In this document: positions 1-8,494 of the stretch, piece after piece
Layout: each line of letters opens with the position of its first letter
Position numbering within the stretch: position 1 is the first letter of the stretch
Assembly (NCBI GenBank): GCA_910584875.1
Contig: CAJUDA010000016.1
Span: 4,973-68,972, forward strand
DNA length: 64,000 nt
Direction: 5' to 3'
From: an uncultured Eubacterium sp.
Lineage (GTDB): Bacteria > Bacillota > Clostridia > Lachnospirales > Lachnospiraceae
Position numbers and translations under genes: made by a program
Notes under the pieces: model-generated
Databases searched by the model: none
The model's input: the letters and a program-made list of their open reading frames with translations, nothing else
Told to the model about the DNA's origin: nothing

Positions 1-2335
1 CGCCCTTTCCTGTCGCCGCCACACGCTCTACACGCAGGGCATACCCGGTCATCTTCGCTGCATCCATCTTAATAAACAGATCCATATACTGTCCCGCACT
101 GCCAAATCCCTGTCCTGCTGTCTTCTCTGGATTTACTACCCATGTTATGTCCATATCCCCATAGGTTCCTGCCGGCGGCACATAGAACAGGCGGGAACGC
201 CGGATCGTCTTGCTCTTGCCATCCTCTATGGCATTGAACTGTACCGGCATCAGTCCGCTAAAGCCAGCGTTTCCATATCCCACTACACCGTCTCCGTACA
301 TCCATGCCTGGCTTCCCGGATAGCCTTTCGCATCCCGGATCCAGAAACCTGGTATCACACGGGACTGTCCTTCCGTCACCGCATCCGTAAAATCCGTTGA
401 CAGCGTATAGGGGTCTGCCGTTACATCTGCCTTTGTGATCGTGCGGGGGAACACTACGGTAACGGCATTGCCACTATAGGTACACTGCTGTTCGGGCTCG
501 ATGACCGCTTCCATATAATAACCCACATCCCCCAGACTCAGGGTATACTCTCTGACCGGGGTATTCTGGTTTGTTACCGCCACAGGGAGCCGGTTCTGTC
601 CTTTGGCATCGCTGCAGCGATACCAGGTGATCTTTGAATGGTCTTCCAGTTTATCCTGATTTGATAATGTATAATTCAGTGTCATGGCACCAGTCTTCGA
701 CAGAGTCAGCCTGGGGGCGCTGACAAACGAGGGCGCCGGCTGTGTCTCTGGTTCCGCAGCTACATAACATCCGGCTTCCCGTCCTGCCGCATCGGTCGCA
801 TAGACCATTCCCCGGACAATATTTACGGTTTCATTCCGGCATGTCACCTCACAGGTACCATCGCCGTTATCTTTCAGAGCCAGATAGTCCTTCAGCTTAT
901 CCTCCAGCCTCCAGGTAACTGTTCCCTTCGCCTCCTCGGATGCACCTGAAAATGTTCTCTGGTAGGTACTGATCTTCTTTGTATCTCCTTTTGTCACGGA
1001 GAGAACAGAATAATCACAGGAAAGCATGACTGGCAGATTCGTATAGTCGATGCCTGCTTCCTCTCCCACCGTCGTCAGAAGTTCTTTCTGGTTCAGGGGG
1101 TCATACTGGTCGCTTCCCCGGAGAAGATTGTATACATTGTACACAGTCTTTCCTCCGTACTCCAGACGGTACGCATCCATCGCTTTTGTGCCTGTGATAT
1201 TCACATTGACATATGGCTGGTCCGCATCCATCGTATAGTTTTCCCTGACCTCAGATTTTTTCTGCCCATCCTCTTCATAGTCGTACTGTACCGTAATATT
1301 GCCGGAATAACAACGCAGTGATGGTCCCGGGTCTGGCACCCAGCCTATATACTGATCCTTTTTTTCAGAATAAAATGTGCTGTCAATGATCGTTACGACG
1401 CCGTCAAATTTGGTAAGGTACTGGTTTGAATTGTGTTTAATATGAAAATCACAGCCCAGCATGACGGATCCAGTCCCCGATGTATTGTAAAAAGGACGGG
1501 AACTGTACAGGTCAAAATCACAATTCAGATAGACTGCGCTTGTAGGCAGGGAATCATCCGTACACTCAAAATGGCAGTCCTGAAAGAAGATCCTTGTACC
1601 GCCCACAAAGGGACAGGAATTAAGACGACTGACAAAATTACAATTTTCTGCCGTGATTTTCGCTCCGTTTGTAAGACACAGCTGGGACTGCGTGATCGTG
1701 CTGGTGCGTTTTTCACGATTTAATTCTGGTTTTAACGGATAGACCAGATCCATACAGCAATAATTTCCCATCGTCAGATTCTCTGTATGTGTGCCTGCCC
1801 CATTGATATAGAACATAGTAAAATTGCCCTTTGCCCCGGCATTCTGACCACGGTTCACCGCAAGCACCACATTCTCAGGGCTGTCAGACAATCCATTCAA
1901 TGACAGATAACTGCAGTTCATCCACAGACCATAGGGAACCGGATCCCCATTAATCCCCTCGCGTATTGCCGGATCATCCGGATCATCAATCCAGTAAACA
2001 TAAGGTGCGATCCAGACGTTCATCGGACTTGTCTCAGTCCCGTTCTTCATCGCACCTGATTCATACGCTTTTTTAAAATCATTATACACATGGTCGTATT
2101 TCGCACATTCCGCATCACTCAGCGTACCATCAATATAAATATCATGGTCTCCCAGAGTGATGGTCTTCCCACCATATTCCAGTGTCTCCCCGTAAAACAT
2201 AACCGGATCGTCCGGATCCAGCGGGGTGTTCTGTGCCTGTGCCGCCTGTGCAGATACTGGCAGTAATATACCAAAGCAGACCAGCAAAAGCAGGCTCAGA
2301 GTCAGAAATATCTGACCTGGTTTCTTTTTCTCCAT
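1..2335 (-). CDS. Secreted beta-helix (pectinesterase-like) surface protein, 3' end outside window
   Basis: An open frame runs from an ATG at 2335 to the left edge without a stop, about 778 codons, so the C-terminus is missing. The RBS GGAGG lies just upstream of the ATG. Residues 1-30 form a signal peptide (KKK followed by a Leu-rich core, ending near VSAQA). Residues about 45-330 contain many short strands with Asn, Gly and Ser turns and recurring phrases such as ENCNFVSRLNSCPFVGG and FFQDCHFECTDD, which is typical of right-handed parallel beta-helices of the pectin lyase/pectinesterase fold. The later part (EYTLSLGDVGYYMEAVIEP) resembles Ig-like adhesion modules of surface proteins. I infer export and a carbohydrate or surface role. 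Enzymatic activity is not shown, because I could not place a pectinesterase active site. Confidence 0.7.
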   Translation of the reverse strand, partial: MEKKKPGQIFLTLSLLLLVCFGILLPVSAQAAQAQNTPLDPDDPVMFYGETLEYGGKTITLGDHDIYIDGTLSDAECAKYDHVYNDFKKAYESGAMKNGTETSPMNVWIAPYVYWIDDPDDPAIREGINGDPVPYGLWMNCSYLSLNGLSDSPENVVLAVNRGQNAGAKGNFTMFYINGAGTHTENLTMGNYCCMDLVYPLKPELNREKRTSTITQSQLCLTNGAKITAENCNFVSRLNSCPFVGGTRIFFQDCHFECTDDSLPTSAVYLNCDFDLYSSRPFYNTSGTGSVMLGCDFHIKHNSNQYLTKFDGVVTIIDSTFYSEKKDQYIGWVPDPGPSLRCYSGNITVQYDYEEDGQKKSEVRENYTMDADQPYVNVNITGTKAMDAYRLEYGGKTVYNVYNLLRGSDQYDPLNQKELLTTVGEEAGIDYTNLPVMLSCDYSVLSVTKGDTKKISTYQRTFSGASEEAKGTVTWRLEDKLKDYLALKDNGDGTCEVTCRNETVNIVRGMVYATDAAGREAGCYVAAEPETQPAPSFVSAPRLTLSKTGAMTLNYTLSNQDKLEDHSKITWYRCSDAKGQNRLPVAVTNQNTPVREYTLSLGDVGYYMEAVIEPEQQCTYSGNAVTVVFPRTITKADVTADPYTLSTDFTDAVTEGQSRVIPGFWIRDAKGYPGSQAWMYGDGVVGYGNAGFSGLMPVQFNAIEDGKSKTIRRSRLFYVPPAGTYGDMDITWVVNPEKTAGQGFGSAGQYMDLFIKMDAAKMTGYALRVERVAATGKG

Positions 2336-2528
2336 ACTATCCCTCCATTTCTTTTCTGTTGTTTCAGCAGCCCGACCCGGCACCGTCAAATCACACCCGT
2401 CGCCGGATCATATGATATATTCACTATATCATTATTATTCATGGAGGACAACCTGTTTGCACCAATTTGTATGGAAAAATATTACAGATTCTATTCTGTA
2501 TGCCCTGGCAGACTAATCAATCTTTCCC

Positions 2529-2792
2529 TCACCGGATCCGGAAGGAACGCTCCCCTTCAATCTCTCCCGTCTCTTTCACGGTCAGATCCGCCACATCGAT
2601 ATAGGGACTCCCCTGGATCATCTGCACCAGACGGTCCAGTTCTTCTTCCTTCCCCTGAGCTTCCATCTCCACCGAACCGTCATACAGGTTTGTCACCCAT
2701 CCGGTGATACCGAGGCTGTCTGCTGCCTGTCTGGCACGGTAACGAAAACCGACTCCCTGGACTCTCCCAAAAAAACGATAATATCTTCTCAT
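2529..2792 (-). CDS. acyP: Acylphosphatase
   Basis: An 87-residue protein that hydrolyses acylphosphates in the cytoplasm. The family signature is complete: near the N-terminus FFGRVQGVGFRYRARQ carries the phosphate-binding loop and catalytic Arg, and GWVTNLYDGSVE carries the catalytic Asn. Length fits the family (about 90). The ATG at 2792 is preferred over an upstream one at 2819 because GGGAGG sits 7-8 bases ahead and the protein then starts directly at the MRRYYRFFG strand. Its ATG overlaps the TGA of the upstream methyltransferase gene (ATGA), so the two genes are probably translationally coupled. Confidence 0.95.
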   Translation of the reverse strand: MRRYYRFFGRVQGVGFRYRARQAADSLGITGWVTNLYDGSVEMEAQGKEEELDRLVQMIQGSPYIDVADLTVKETGEIEGERSFRIR

Positions 2793-3649
2793 GCCTGCCA
2801 CCTCCCGCTGGCTCCGCACGGCAGCACAAGATCACCGCCCCGGACCGGCAGACCGATCTCCTCTGCCTCTACGATCCCTCCGAACCGTTTCACAAGCTCC
2901 AGATTCATCATATAGGAAAGAACGGCAGGCTGCAGACCTGTCGTATAGGAATTGATCAGGAAAAACAACGGATCCTCTGACAACAGCTTCGCGCAGAGCT
3001 GTACCAGAGGAAATACCTTTTCTTCGATCTTCCATATTTCACCTTTGGGTCCTCTTCCATAGGAAGGCGGATCCATAATGATCCCGTCGTATCTGTTGCC
3101 GCGGCGGATCTCCCTCTCTACAAACTTCACACAGTCATCCACCAGATAGCGGATGGGAGCATCCGCAAGACCGGATGCCGCCGCATTCTCTTTTGCCCAT
3201 GTCACCATCCCTCTGGAGGCGTCGACATGGACCACGGATGCCCCTGCTCTGGCACATGCCACGGTCGCACCGCCCGTATAGGCAAACAGATTCAACACCT
3301 TCACGGGACGGGCGGCATTACGGATCCGTCCGCCTGCCCAGTCCCAATTCACCGCCTGTTCCGGGAAAAGTCCGGTATGCTTAAAGCTGAACGGTTTCAG
3401 GTGAAAGGTCAGTTCACCATAAGAAATCTCCCACTGTTCCGGGAGATCAAAAAACTCCCACTGGCCGCCGCCCTTGCTGCTCCGGTGATAATGCCCGTTT
3501 TTGCGTTTCCACTCTGGCGCCGCATGCGGCGTATTCCAGATCACCTGGGGATCGGGACGCACCAGTATGTAGTCCCCCCACCGCTCCAGCTTTTCGCCTG
3601 ATGAGGTATCCAGCACTTCATACTCCGTCCAGTCATCCGCAATCCACAT
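2789..3649 (-). CDS. Class I SAM-dependent rRNA methyltransferase-like protein (RlmI/COG1092 type)
   Basis: A 286-residue protein. The SAM-binding Rossmann motif is VLNLFAYTGGATVACARAGA, followed by the acidic VDASRGMV, and the catalytic-loop motif MDPPSYGRGPKGE is of the kind seen in RlmI-like methyltransferases. The N-terminal PUA domain found in E. coli RlmI is absent, so it belongs to a shorter subfamily whose substrate I cannot assign from sequence. The ATG has GGGAGGT 6-7 bases upstream. It lies 30 bases downstream of purB and overlaps acyP by 4 bases, consistent with an operon of purF, purB, this gene and acyP. Confidence 0.88.
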   Translation of the reverse strand: MWIADDWTEYEVLDTSSGEKLERWGDYILVRPDPQVIWNTPHAAPEWKRKNGHYHRSSKGGGQWEFFDLPEQWEISYGELTFHLKPFSFKHTGLFPEQAVNWDWAGGRIRNAARPVKVLNLFAYTGGATVACARAGASVVHVDASRGMVTWAKENAAASGLADAPIRYLVDDCVKFVEREIRRGNRYDGIIMDPPSYGRGPKGEIWKIEEKVFPLVQLCAKLLSEDPLFFLINSYTTGLQPAVLSYMMNLELVKRFGGIVEAEEIGLPVRGGDLVLPCGASGRWQA

Positions 3650-3679
3650 ATACGTACCTCCCGCTTTCTCTGCTTTCTG

Positions 3680-5134
3680 TCAGCAGGTGATCTCTGCCGT
3701 CATCCCGAGCAATTCTTTATTTTCATCCAGAATCGGTTTTATCACCTCTTCGATAAACTCGCTTACCTGGCTGGGCGCACGCCCGACATATTTTTTCGGA
3801 TCCATCGTCTCTTGCAGCTCTTCCAGCGTCATCGGGAACGCCTCATCCGCTGCGATCAGCTCCAGAAGATTATTTTCTTTTCCCTCTACCTTCACATTTT
3901 TCCCTGCTTCCATGGAAAGCTCACGGATCTTCTCGTGCAGCTCCTGACGGTTGCCGCCAGCCTTCACGGCATCCATCATGATATTTTCTGTCGCCATAAA
4001 GGGAAGCTCCGACATCAGGCGTTTTGTGATCACCTTATCATATACGACAAGTCCGTCCGCCACGTTCATGTACAGGTCGAGGATCCCGTCAACGGCAAGA
4101 AATCCCTCCGCGATACTGAGACGCTTGTTCGCCGAATCATCCAGCGTCCGCTCAAACCACTGGGTTGCCGACGTAATCGCCGGGTTCAGGGCATCCACCA
4201 TAACATAACGGGCAAGAGAGGCAATCCTCTCACTGCGCATCGGATTCCGCTTATACGCCATGGCTGAGGAGCCGATCTGGCTCTTCTCAAACGGCTCTTC
4301 CACCTCTTTGAGATGCTGCAACAGACGGATGTCGTTGGAAAATTTATGCGCACTCGCCGCGATGCCCGCAAGTATGTTGCAGACTCTCGTATCCAGTTTC
4401 CTGGAATACGTCTGTCCGGACACCGGGAAACAGGCCTGATATCCCATTTTTTCTGCGATCAGCGCATCTGCTTTTTTACACGCCTCTTCATCTCCGTCAA
4501 ACAGTTCCAGAAAGCTTGCCTGGGTTCCGGTCGTCCCCTTGGAACCGAGAAGCTTCATATTAGAAAGCACATAATCCAGATCTTCCAGATCCATCACCAG
4601 TTCCTGCATCCAGAGAGTGGCGCGCTTGCCCACCGTCGTCGGCTGTGCCGGCTGGAAATGGGTAAAGGCGAGTGTCGGCAGATCTTTATATTTCTCAGCA
4701 AAGCCAGACAGCACATGGATCACATTGACAAGCTTCTTTTTTACCAGTTTCAGCGCCTCTGTCATAATGATCACATCCGTATTGTCCCCCACATAGCAGG
4801 AAGTAGCTCCCAGATGGATGATCCCCGCCGCTCCCGGACACTGCTGTCCATAAGCATAGACATGGCTCATTACATCGTGGCGCACCTCTTTCTCTCTCGC
4901 CTTCGCCACATCATAATTGATATCTTCACTGTGGGACTTCAGCTCGGCGATCTGCTCCTCTGTGATACGGGGATTGCCGTCCGCATCTTTCAGTCCAAGT
5001 TCCTGTTCTGTCTCGGCAAGGGCGATCCAGAGCTTCCTCCATGTCCGGAATTTCATATCCGGGGAAAAGATAAACTGCATCTCCTTACTGGCATATCTCT
5101 CGGACAACGGGCTCACATATCTGTCTGTACTCAT
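3680..5134 (-). CDS. purB: Adenylosuccinate lyase
   Basis: A 484-residue cytosolic enzyme acting twice in purine synthesis: it releases fumarate from SAICAR and from adenylosuccinate. Fumarase/aspartase superfamily signatures are visible: HDVMSHV near residue 86 with the first conserved His, THFQPAQPTT near 158 with the general acid His, and the flexible signature loop GSSAMAYKRNP near 288-298 with the catalytic Ser. Length fits the longer, vertebrate-like PurB subfamily common in Clostridia. It sits 17 bases downstream of purF on the same strand, so the two are almost certainly co-transcribed. Confidence 0.97.
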   Translation of the reverse strand: MSTDRYVSPLSERYASKEMQFIFSPDMKFRTWRKLWIALAETEQELGLKDADGNPRITEEQIAELKSHSEDINYDVAKAREKEVRHDVMSHVYAYGQQCPGAAGIIHLGATSCYVGDNTDVIIMTEALKLVKKKLVNVIHVLSGFAEKYKDLPTLAFTHFQPAQPTTVGKRATLWMQELVMDLEDLDYVLSNMKLLGSKGTTGTQASFLELFDGDEEACKKADALIAEKMGYQACFPVSGQTYSRKLDTRVCNILAGIAASAHKFSNDIRLLQHLKEVEEPFEKSQIGSSAMAYKRNPMRSERIASLARYVMVDALNPAITSATQWFERTLDDSANKRLSIAEGFLAVDGILDLYMNVADGLVVYDKVITKRLMSELPFMATENIMMDAVKAGGNRQELHEKIRELSMEAGKNVKVEGKENNLLELIAADEAFPMTLEELQETMDPKKYVGRAPSQVSEFIEEVIKPILDENKELLGMTAEITC

Positions 5135-5151
5135 AGTATCCTCCTTATCTT

Positions 5152-6618
5152 CTACTTGTCATAGTCACCGCGGATATCTTCCTTGGGCGGATCAACCGGA
5201 TAATCACCGGAAAAGCAGGCATCGCAGTATCCGGTATCTCCTTCGATCAGCTCCGGTAGCCTCTCTCCATCCAGATAACCAAGCGAATCCGCACCGATCA
5301 GCTCGCAGATCTGCTCCACTGTATTGTTGTGGGCGATCAGCTGGTCACAGCTCGGCACATCCGTACCAAAATAGCAGGGGTAGAGAAAGGGAGGCGAGCT
5401 GATCCTTACATGGACTTCTGTCGCCCCGGCGTCTTTGAGCATCTTCACGATCCGTCCACTCGTTGTTCCCCGGACGATGGAATCGTCCACCATCACGACC
5501 CGCCGTCCCCGCACAACTTCTTTGAGAACATTTAGTTTAATATGCACACTGGACTCCCTCGCCGATTGTTTCGGTTTGATAAATGTCCGGCCCACATAAC
5601 TGTTTTTCACAAATGCCACACCGTAGGGGATATTTGCCTCCAGGGCAAATCCCTGTGCCGCCGCATTACCGGAATCCGGCACACCGACGACGATATCCGC
5701 CTCCGCGGGATGCATCTGGGCAAGGATCTTGCCTGCCATAATACGGGAATTGTATACGCTCACTCCGTCGACATAGCTGTCCGGTCTGGCAAAATAAATA
5801 TATTCAAAAATACACCTAGCAGGTTTTACGGTACACAGACTTTCATCCGATGTGATGCCATCCTTGTCCAGCATCACGATCTCACCCGGTTTCACATCCC
5901 GTACAAACTGAGCGCCTACAGCATCCAGGGCGCATGTCTCACTGGCAAGAACATAACTGTTCTCCCGCTTACCGATCACCAGCGGGCGGAAACCAAAGGG
6001 ATCTCTGGCTCCGATAAGTTTCCTCGGACTGGAGATCACCAGTGAATACGCGCCTTTCAGCTTGCGCATCGCATTTTTCACAGCATCTTCCACCGTTCCC
6101 GTATTCAGCCGTTCCCTGGCAATATGATAGGCGATCACTTCCGAATCCGTCGTAGTCTGGAAAATCGCGCCGCTGTATTCCAGCTCTCTGCGGAGTTCCG
6201 GTGCATTGACAAGATTTCCATTGTGGGCGAGCATCAGTGTCCCCTTTACATAATTTAACACCAGCGGCTGGATATTATAGTCATTGCTGGCACCTGCCGT
6301 TGAATACCGGACATGTCCGACGCCGATGTTCCCTTTCAGGTTCTCCAGCTTCTCTGAGTCAAAGACCTCATTGACCAGTCCCATCCCTTTTACTGATGAA
6401 ACCTTTCCCTTCGGTCCCTCCGTATCGCTCACTGCGATACCACAGCTCTCCTGTCCGCGATGCTGCAATGCAAATAACCCATAATAGATCGTGGAAGCGA
6501 TATCGCCTCCATCCAGATCATAGATGCCAAATACTCCACATTCTTCATGAAGTCCCTCTCCGTACTGATGATCCACACATACACCATCCTTAGAACACTC
6601 ATTGCTCTGCATTTTCAT
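5152..6618 (-). CDS. purF: Amidophosphoribosyltransferase
   Basis: The first committed enzyme of purine synthesis, making phosphoribosylamine from PRPP and glutamine (488 residues). The Ntn-type nucleophile is Cys27 in HEECGVFGIYD, and the 26 residues before it fit a cleaved propeptide as in the B. subtilis class. The PRPP loop VVMVDDSIVRGTTS is intact, and the C-terminal GYCDACFSG supplies cysteines of the kind that ligate the 4Fe-4S cluster in that class. The ATG has AAAGGA upstream. It follows the GH3-like gene by 22 bases and precedes purB by 17. No purine riboswitch is visible in that 22-base gap, so control would have to come from the promoter ahead of the GH3-like gene or from inside it. 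Confidence 0.97.
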   Translation of the reverse strand: MKMQSNECSKDGVCVDHQYGEGLHEECGVFGIYDLDGGDIASTIYYGLFALQHRGQESCGIAVSDTEGPKGKVSSVKGMGLVNEVFDSEKLENLKGNIGVGHVRYSTAGASNDYNIQPLVLNYVKGTLMLAHNGNLVNAPELRRELEYSGAIFQTTTDSEVIAYHIARERLNTGTVEDAVKNAMRKLKGAYSLVISSPRKLIGARDPFGFRPLVIGKRENSYVLASETCALDAVGAQFVRDVKPGEIVMLDKDGITSDESLCTVKPARCIFEYIYFARPDSYVDGVSVYNSRIMAGKILAQMHPAEADIVVGVPDSGNAAAQGFALEANIPYGVAFVKNSYVGRTFIKPKQSARESSVHIKLNVLKEVVRGRRVVMVDDSIVRGTTSGRIVKMLKDAGATEVHVRISSPPFLYPCYFGTDVPSCDQLIAHNNTVEQICELIGADSLGYLDGERLPELIEGDTGYCDACFSGDYPVDPPKEDIRGDYDK

Positions 6619-6640
6619 CCTGATTCCTTTCTGTTTTTTA

Positions 6641-7900
6641 TCATTCTGACACCAGTATTCCCCGTCGGATCTTGTCCTGCAGGATCCGGCGGACTGCTGT
6701 ATTGATCACTTTTTCATCCAGTCTGCCTGACACCACTGCATCCACCAGCGCATCATAGCTCTTTTTTATATCCTCCGGCATAACGATCAGATCGCAGCCG
6801 GCTTTTACCGATTCAACGACAGCATATTCCACTGTATAATTTCTGGTCACTGCCTCCATATTCAGGGATGGGGTCATGATCACGCCCTCAAAATCCAGCT
6901 CCTCACGCAACAGATCCGTCACGATATCTTTTGACAGAAATGCCGGAAGCTTATCATTCACCGTGATCCTGCTGACTGCCGTATCGGCGACCATCACACA
7001 GTCTGCCCCTGCCTCAATCCCCTCAGAATATACTGAAAAATTGTTATTACGGAGCGTCATCAGGCTGTCCTGGTTGTCCAGTATACTTTCCTCATAATCG
7101 CCTGAGACATTACCGATCCCCGGAAAATATTTCAATGTCACTGCCATCCCCTGGTCGCTCATCCCCCGCACCATATTTTCCACCATGGCTGACACCGTTT
7201 CTGTATCTGATCCAAAGCAGCGGGCTGCATATGCCGGATTCCTCTCGGAACCGATATCTGCCACCGGGGCAAGATTCAGGTTGAACCCCCATTTTTTCAA
7301 CTGTCTGGCAATCGTGCCACCTTTATCATAAACCTGCTGCTCAGACATACCGGACACCATCTGTGCTGCCGTCCTGCCGCCCGTATCCTGCATCGCCTTT
7401 ACTTTCGATGAAAGTGAATGGGTTCTGCCGCCTTCCTCTTCTGCTGCAATATACATAACGCTGCCGGAAGCACAGGCCTGAATATCAGCGATCAGTTTTT
7501 TTGTCTGTCCTTCTGTTTTTACGTTCTTTTCCGTGAGACAGACACCGCCAATATGATAATTCTCCAGTGTCTCTTTCATTTTTTTTGTAAGCCGGTATCG
7601 TTTTGCAGATGCCTTTTTAGATGGGTCGAGCTGATGCAGGTCCACCAGAAACATCTGACCCACCTTCTCTTCCAGCGTCATATTTTTCACAAGTTCTTCT
7701 GCCTGGGTAAAGATTTCTGAATCTGACATGTCCGTTCCGGGCGCTGCTGCCCCTCCGGAAACATCTGCCGCTCCGCCGGAAGCTCCGGCTTTTTTATTCT
7801 CCTGTGTCTTATACGGTTTCGGGTCGTCGTTTCCTTTGCCGCAGGCAAAAAGAATAAACACGGCCACGGTCATGCAGATCACTAATACAAACCGTTTCAT
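6641..7900 (-). CDS. GH3 (NagZ-like) lipoprotein with degenerate active site
   Basis: A 419-residue protein with a lipoprotein signal (residues 1-20, LFAC with lipidated Cys20), a Ser/Gly/Ala-rich tether to about residue 60, then a GH3 N-terminal barrel. Fold markers are kept: VGQMFLVDL, EEEGGRTHSL and LAPVADIGSERNP. However, the segment that is normally KHFPGHGDT reads KYFPGIGNV (257-264), so the catalytic-loop His and Asp are replaced. The nucleophile segment, normally a DD-L-M motif, reads TPSLNM (343-348), so the Asp nucleophile is missing. I infer a membrane-anchored pseudoenzyme that may bind cell-wall sugars. It heads the purF-purB transcription unit. Confidence 0.85.
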   Translation of the reverse strand: MKRFVLVICMTVAVFILFACGKGNDDPKPYKTQENKKAGASGGAADVSGGAAAPGTDMSDSEIFTQAEELVKNMTLEEKVGQMFLVDLHQLDPSKKASAKRYRLTKKMKETLENYHIGGVCLTEKNVKTEGQTKKLIADIQACASGSVMYIAAEEEGGRTHSLSSKVKAMQDTGGRTAAQMVSGMSEQQVYDKGGTIARQLKKWGFNLNLAPVADIGSERNPAYAARCFGSDTETVSAMVENMVRGMSDQGMAVTLKYFPGIGNVSGDYEESILDNQDSLMTLRNNNFSVYSEGIEAGADCVMVADTAVSRITVNDKLPAFLSKDIVTDLLREELDFEGVIMTPSLNMEAVTRNYTVEYAVVESVKAGCDLIVMPEDIKKSYDALVDAVVSGRLDEKVINTAVRRILQDKIRRGILVSE

Positions 7901-7941
7901 CGCAATTCATACCCCTTCTGCGCCACTCTGGCACAATCTTT

Positions 7942-7970
7942 ATTATACTATATTATTTCCACACATACAA
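7942..7970 (-). promoter_or_regulatory. Promoter of the GH3-like/purF/purB unit
   Basis: On the minus strand, TTGTAT and TATAAT are separated by 17 bases, about 40 bases upstream of the GH3-like ATG. The -10 is a perfect sigma-A hexamer, the -35 is weak. Confidence 0.6.
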
Positions 7971-8008
7971 ATAAAATATTTCGGAATTTTTTTATGGAAT
8001 TTGTGTAA

Positions 8009-8035
8009 ACCGCCCAAGCTGCCCCGCATAGTATA
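8009..8035 (+). promoter_or_regulatory. Possible sigma-K-type promoter
   Basis: AC, then 16 bases, then CATAGTATA fits the sigma-K pattern (AC, 16-17 bases, CATANNNTA) about 30 bases before the RBS of the Cys/Gly-rich gene. Part of the same sequence (GTATAAC) could serve as a sigma-A -10, but no good -35 is seen. The assignment is pattern-based only. Confidence 0.35.
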
Positions 8036-8066
8036 ACATTGTAAATGAATCTTAGGAGGCAAAATT

Positions 8067-8306
8067 ATGAGTGATTTATCAGCAACACAGTGCGGAGGCG
8101 GATGTTCCTGTAATGAGGGACGCGGTTCTTCCTGTTGGATCATCATCCTGCTTCTGCTCGTATGCGGTGGCGGTTGCGGCGGCTGTGGCAGCAGTGGATT
8201 CGGCGGATTCGGCGGTGACTGCAGCTGCATCATCTGGATCCTTCTGATCCTTTGCTGCTGCGGTGGCGGCAGTGGATTTGGTGACGGCTGCGGCTGTGGA
8301 TGCTAA
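8067..8306 (+). CDS. Cys/Gly-rich small membrane protein (chorion class HCB-13-like)
   Basis: A 79-residue protein with a strong RBS (AGGAGG, 8 bases ahead of the ATG). Two hydrophobic segments (WIIILLLLV and CIIWILLILCCC) are embedded in Gly- and Cys-rich stretches such as GGGCGGCGSSGFGGFGG, ending in GDGCGCGC. Short Clostridial proteins of this composition, starting MSDL-AT, are commonly annotated as chorion class high-cysteine HCB protein 13; their function is unknown. The composition would suit a disulfide-linked spore or envelope structural protein, and the sigma-K-like promoter agrees with that, but both points are inference. It is a single-gene unit closed by a terminator. Confidence 0.75.
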   Translation: MSDLSATQCGGGCSCNEGRGSSCWIIILLLLVCGGGCGGCGSSGFGGFGGDCSCIIWILLILCCCGGGSGFGDGCGCGC

Positions 8307-8340
8307 GTATTCATAACCGTAATCCACACCAGACAACCTG

Positions 8341-8370
8341 GAAGAGGGGCTGCGTCAGCAGCCCTTCTTC
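8341..8370 (+). terminator. Rho-independent-type terminator after the Cys/Gly-rich gene
   Basis: The arms GAAGAGGGGCTGC and GCAGCCCTTCTTC pair at 12 of 13 positions around a GTCA loop. No long T-run follows. Confidence 0.7.
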
Positions 8371-8460
8371 ATTATATTCGTCCACGATTCAGGAATGCAG
8401 GTAAAACAGACGATATATACAGTAAATATTCGATCAGGTACAGGGAGGTCAATGATCCGG

Positions 8461-8481
8461 GTTACTTACAAAGCAAGTAAC
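8461..8481 (+). promoter_or_regulatory. Perfect inverted repeat in front of the 267-residue gene
   Basis: GTTACTT and AAGTAAC are exact inverted copies around a 7-base centre, ending 5 bases before the AAAGGAG RBS. It could be an operator or an RNA hairpin affecting translation start. Confidence 0.5.
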
Positions 8482-8494
8482 AGAAAGGAGCAGT

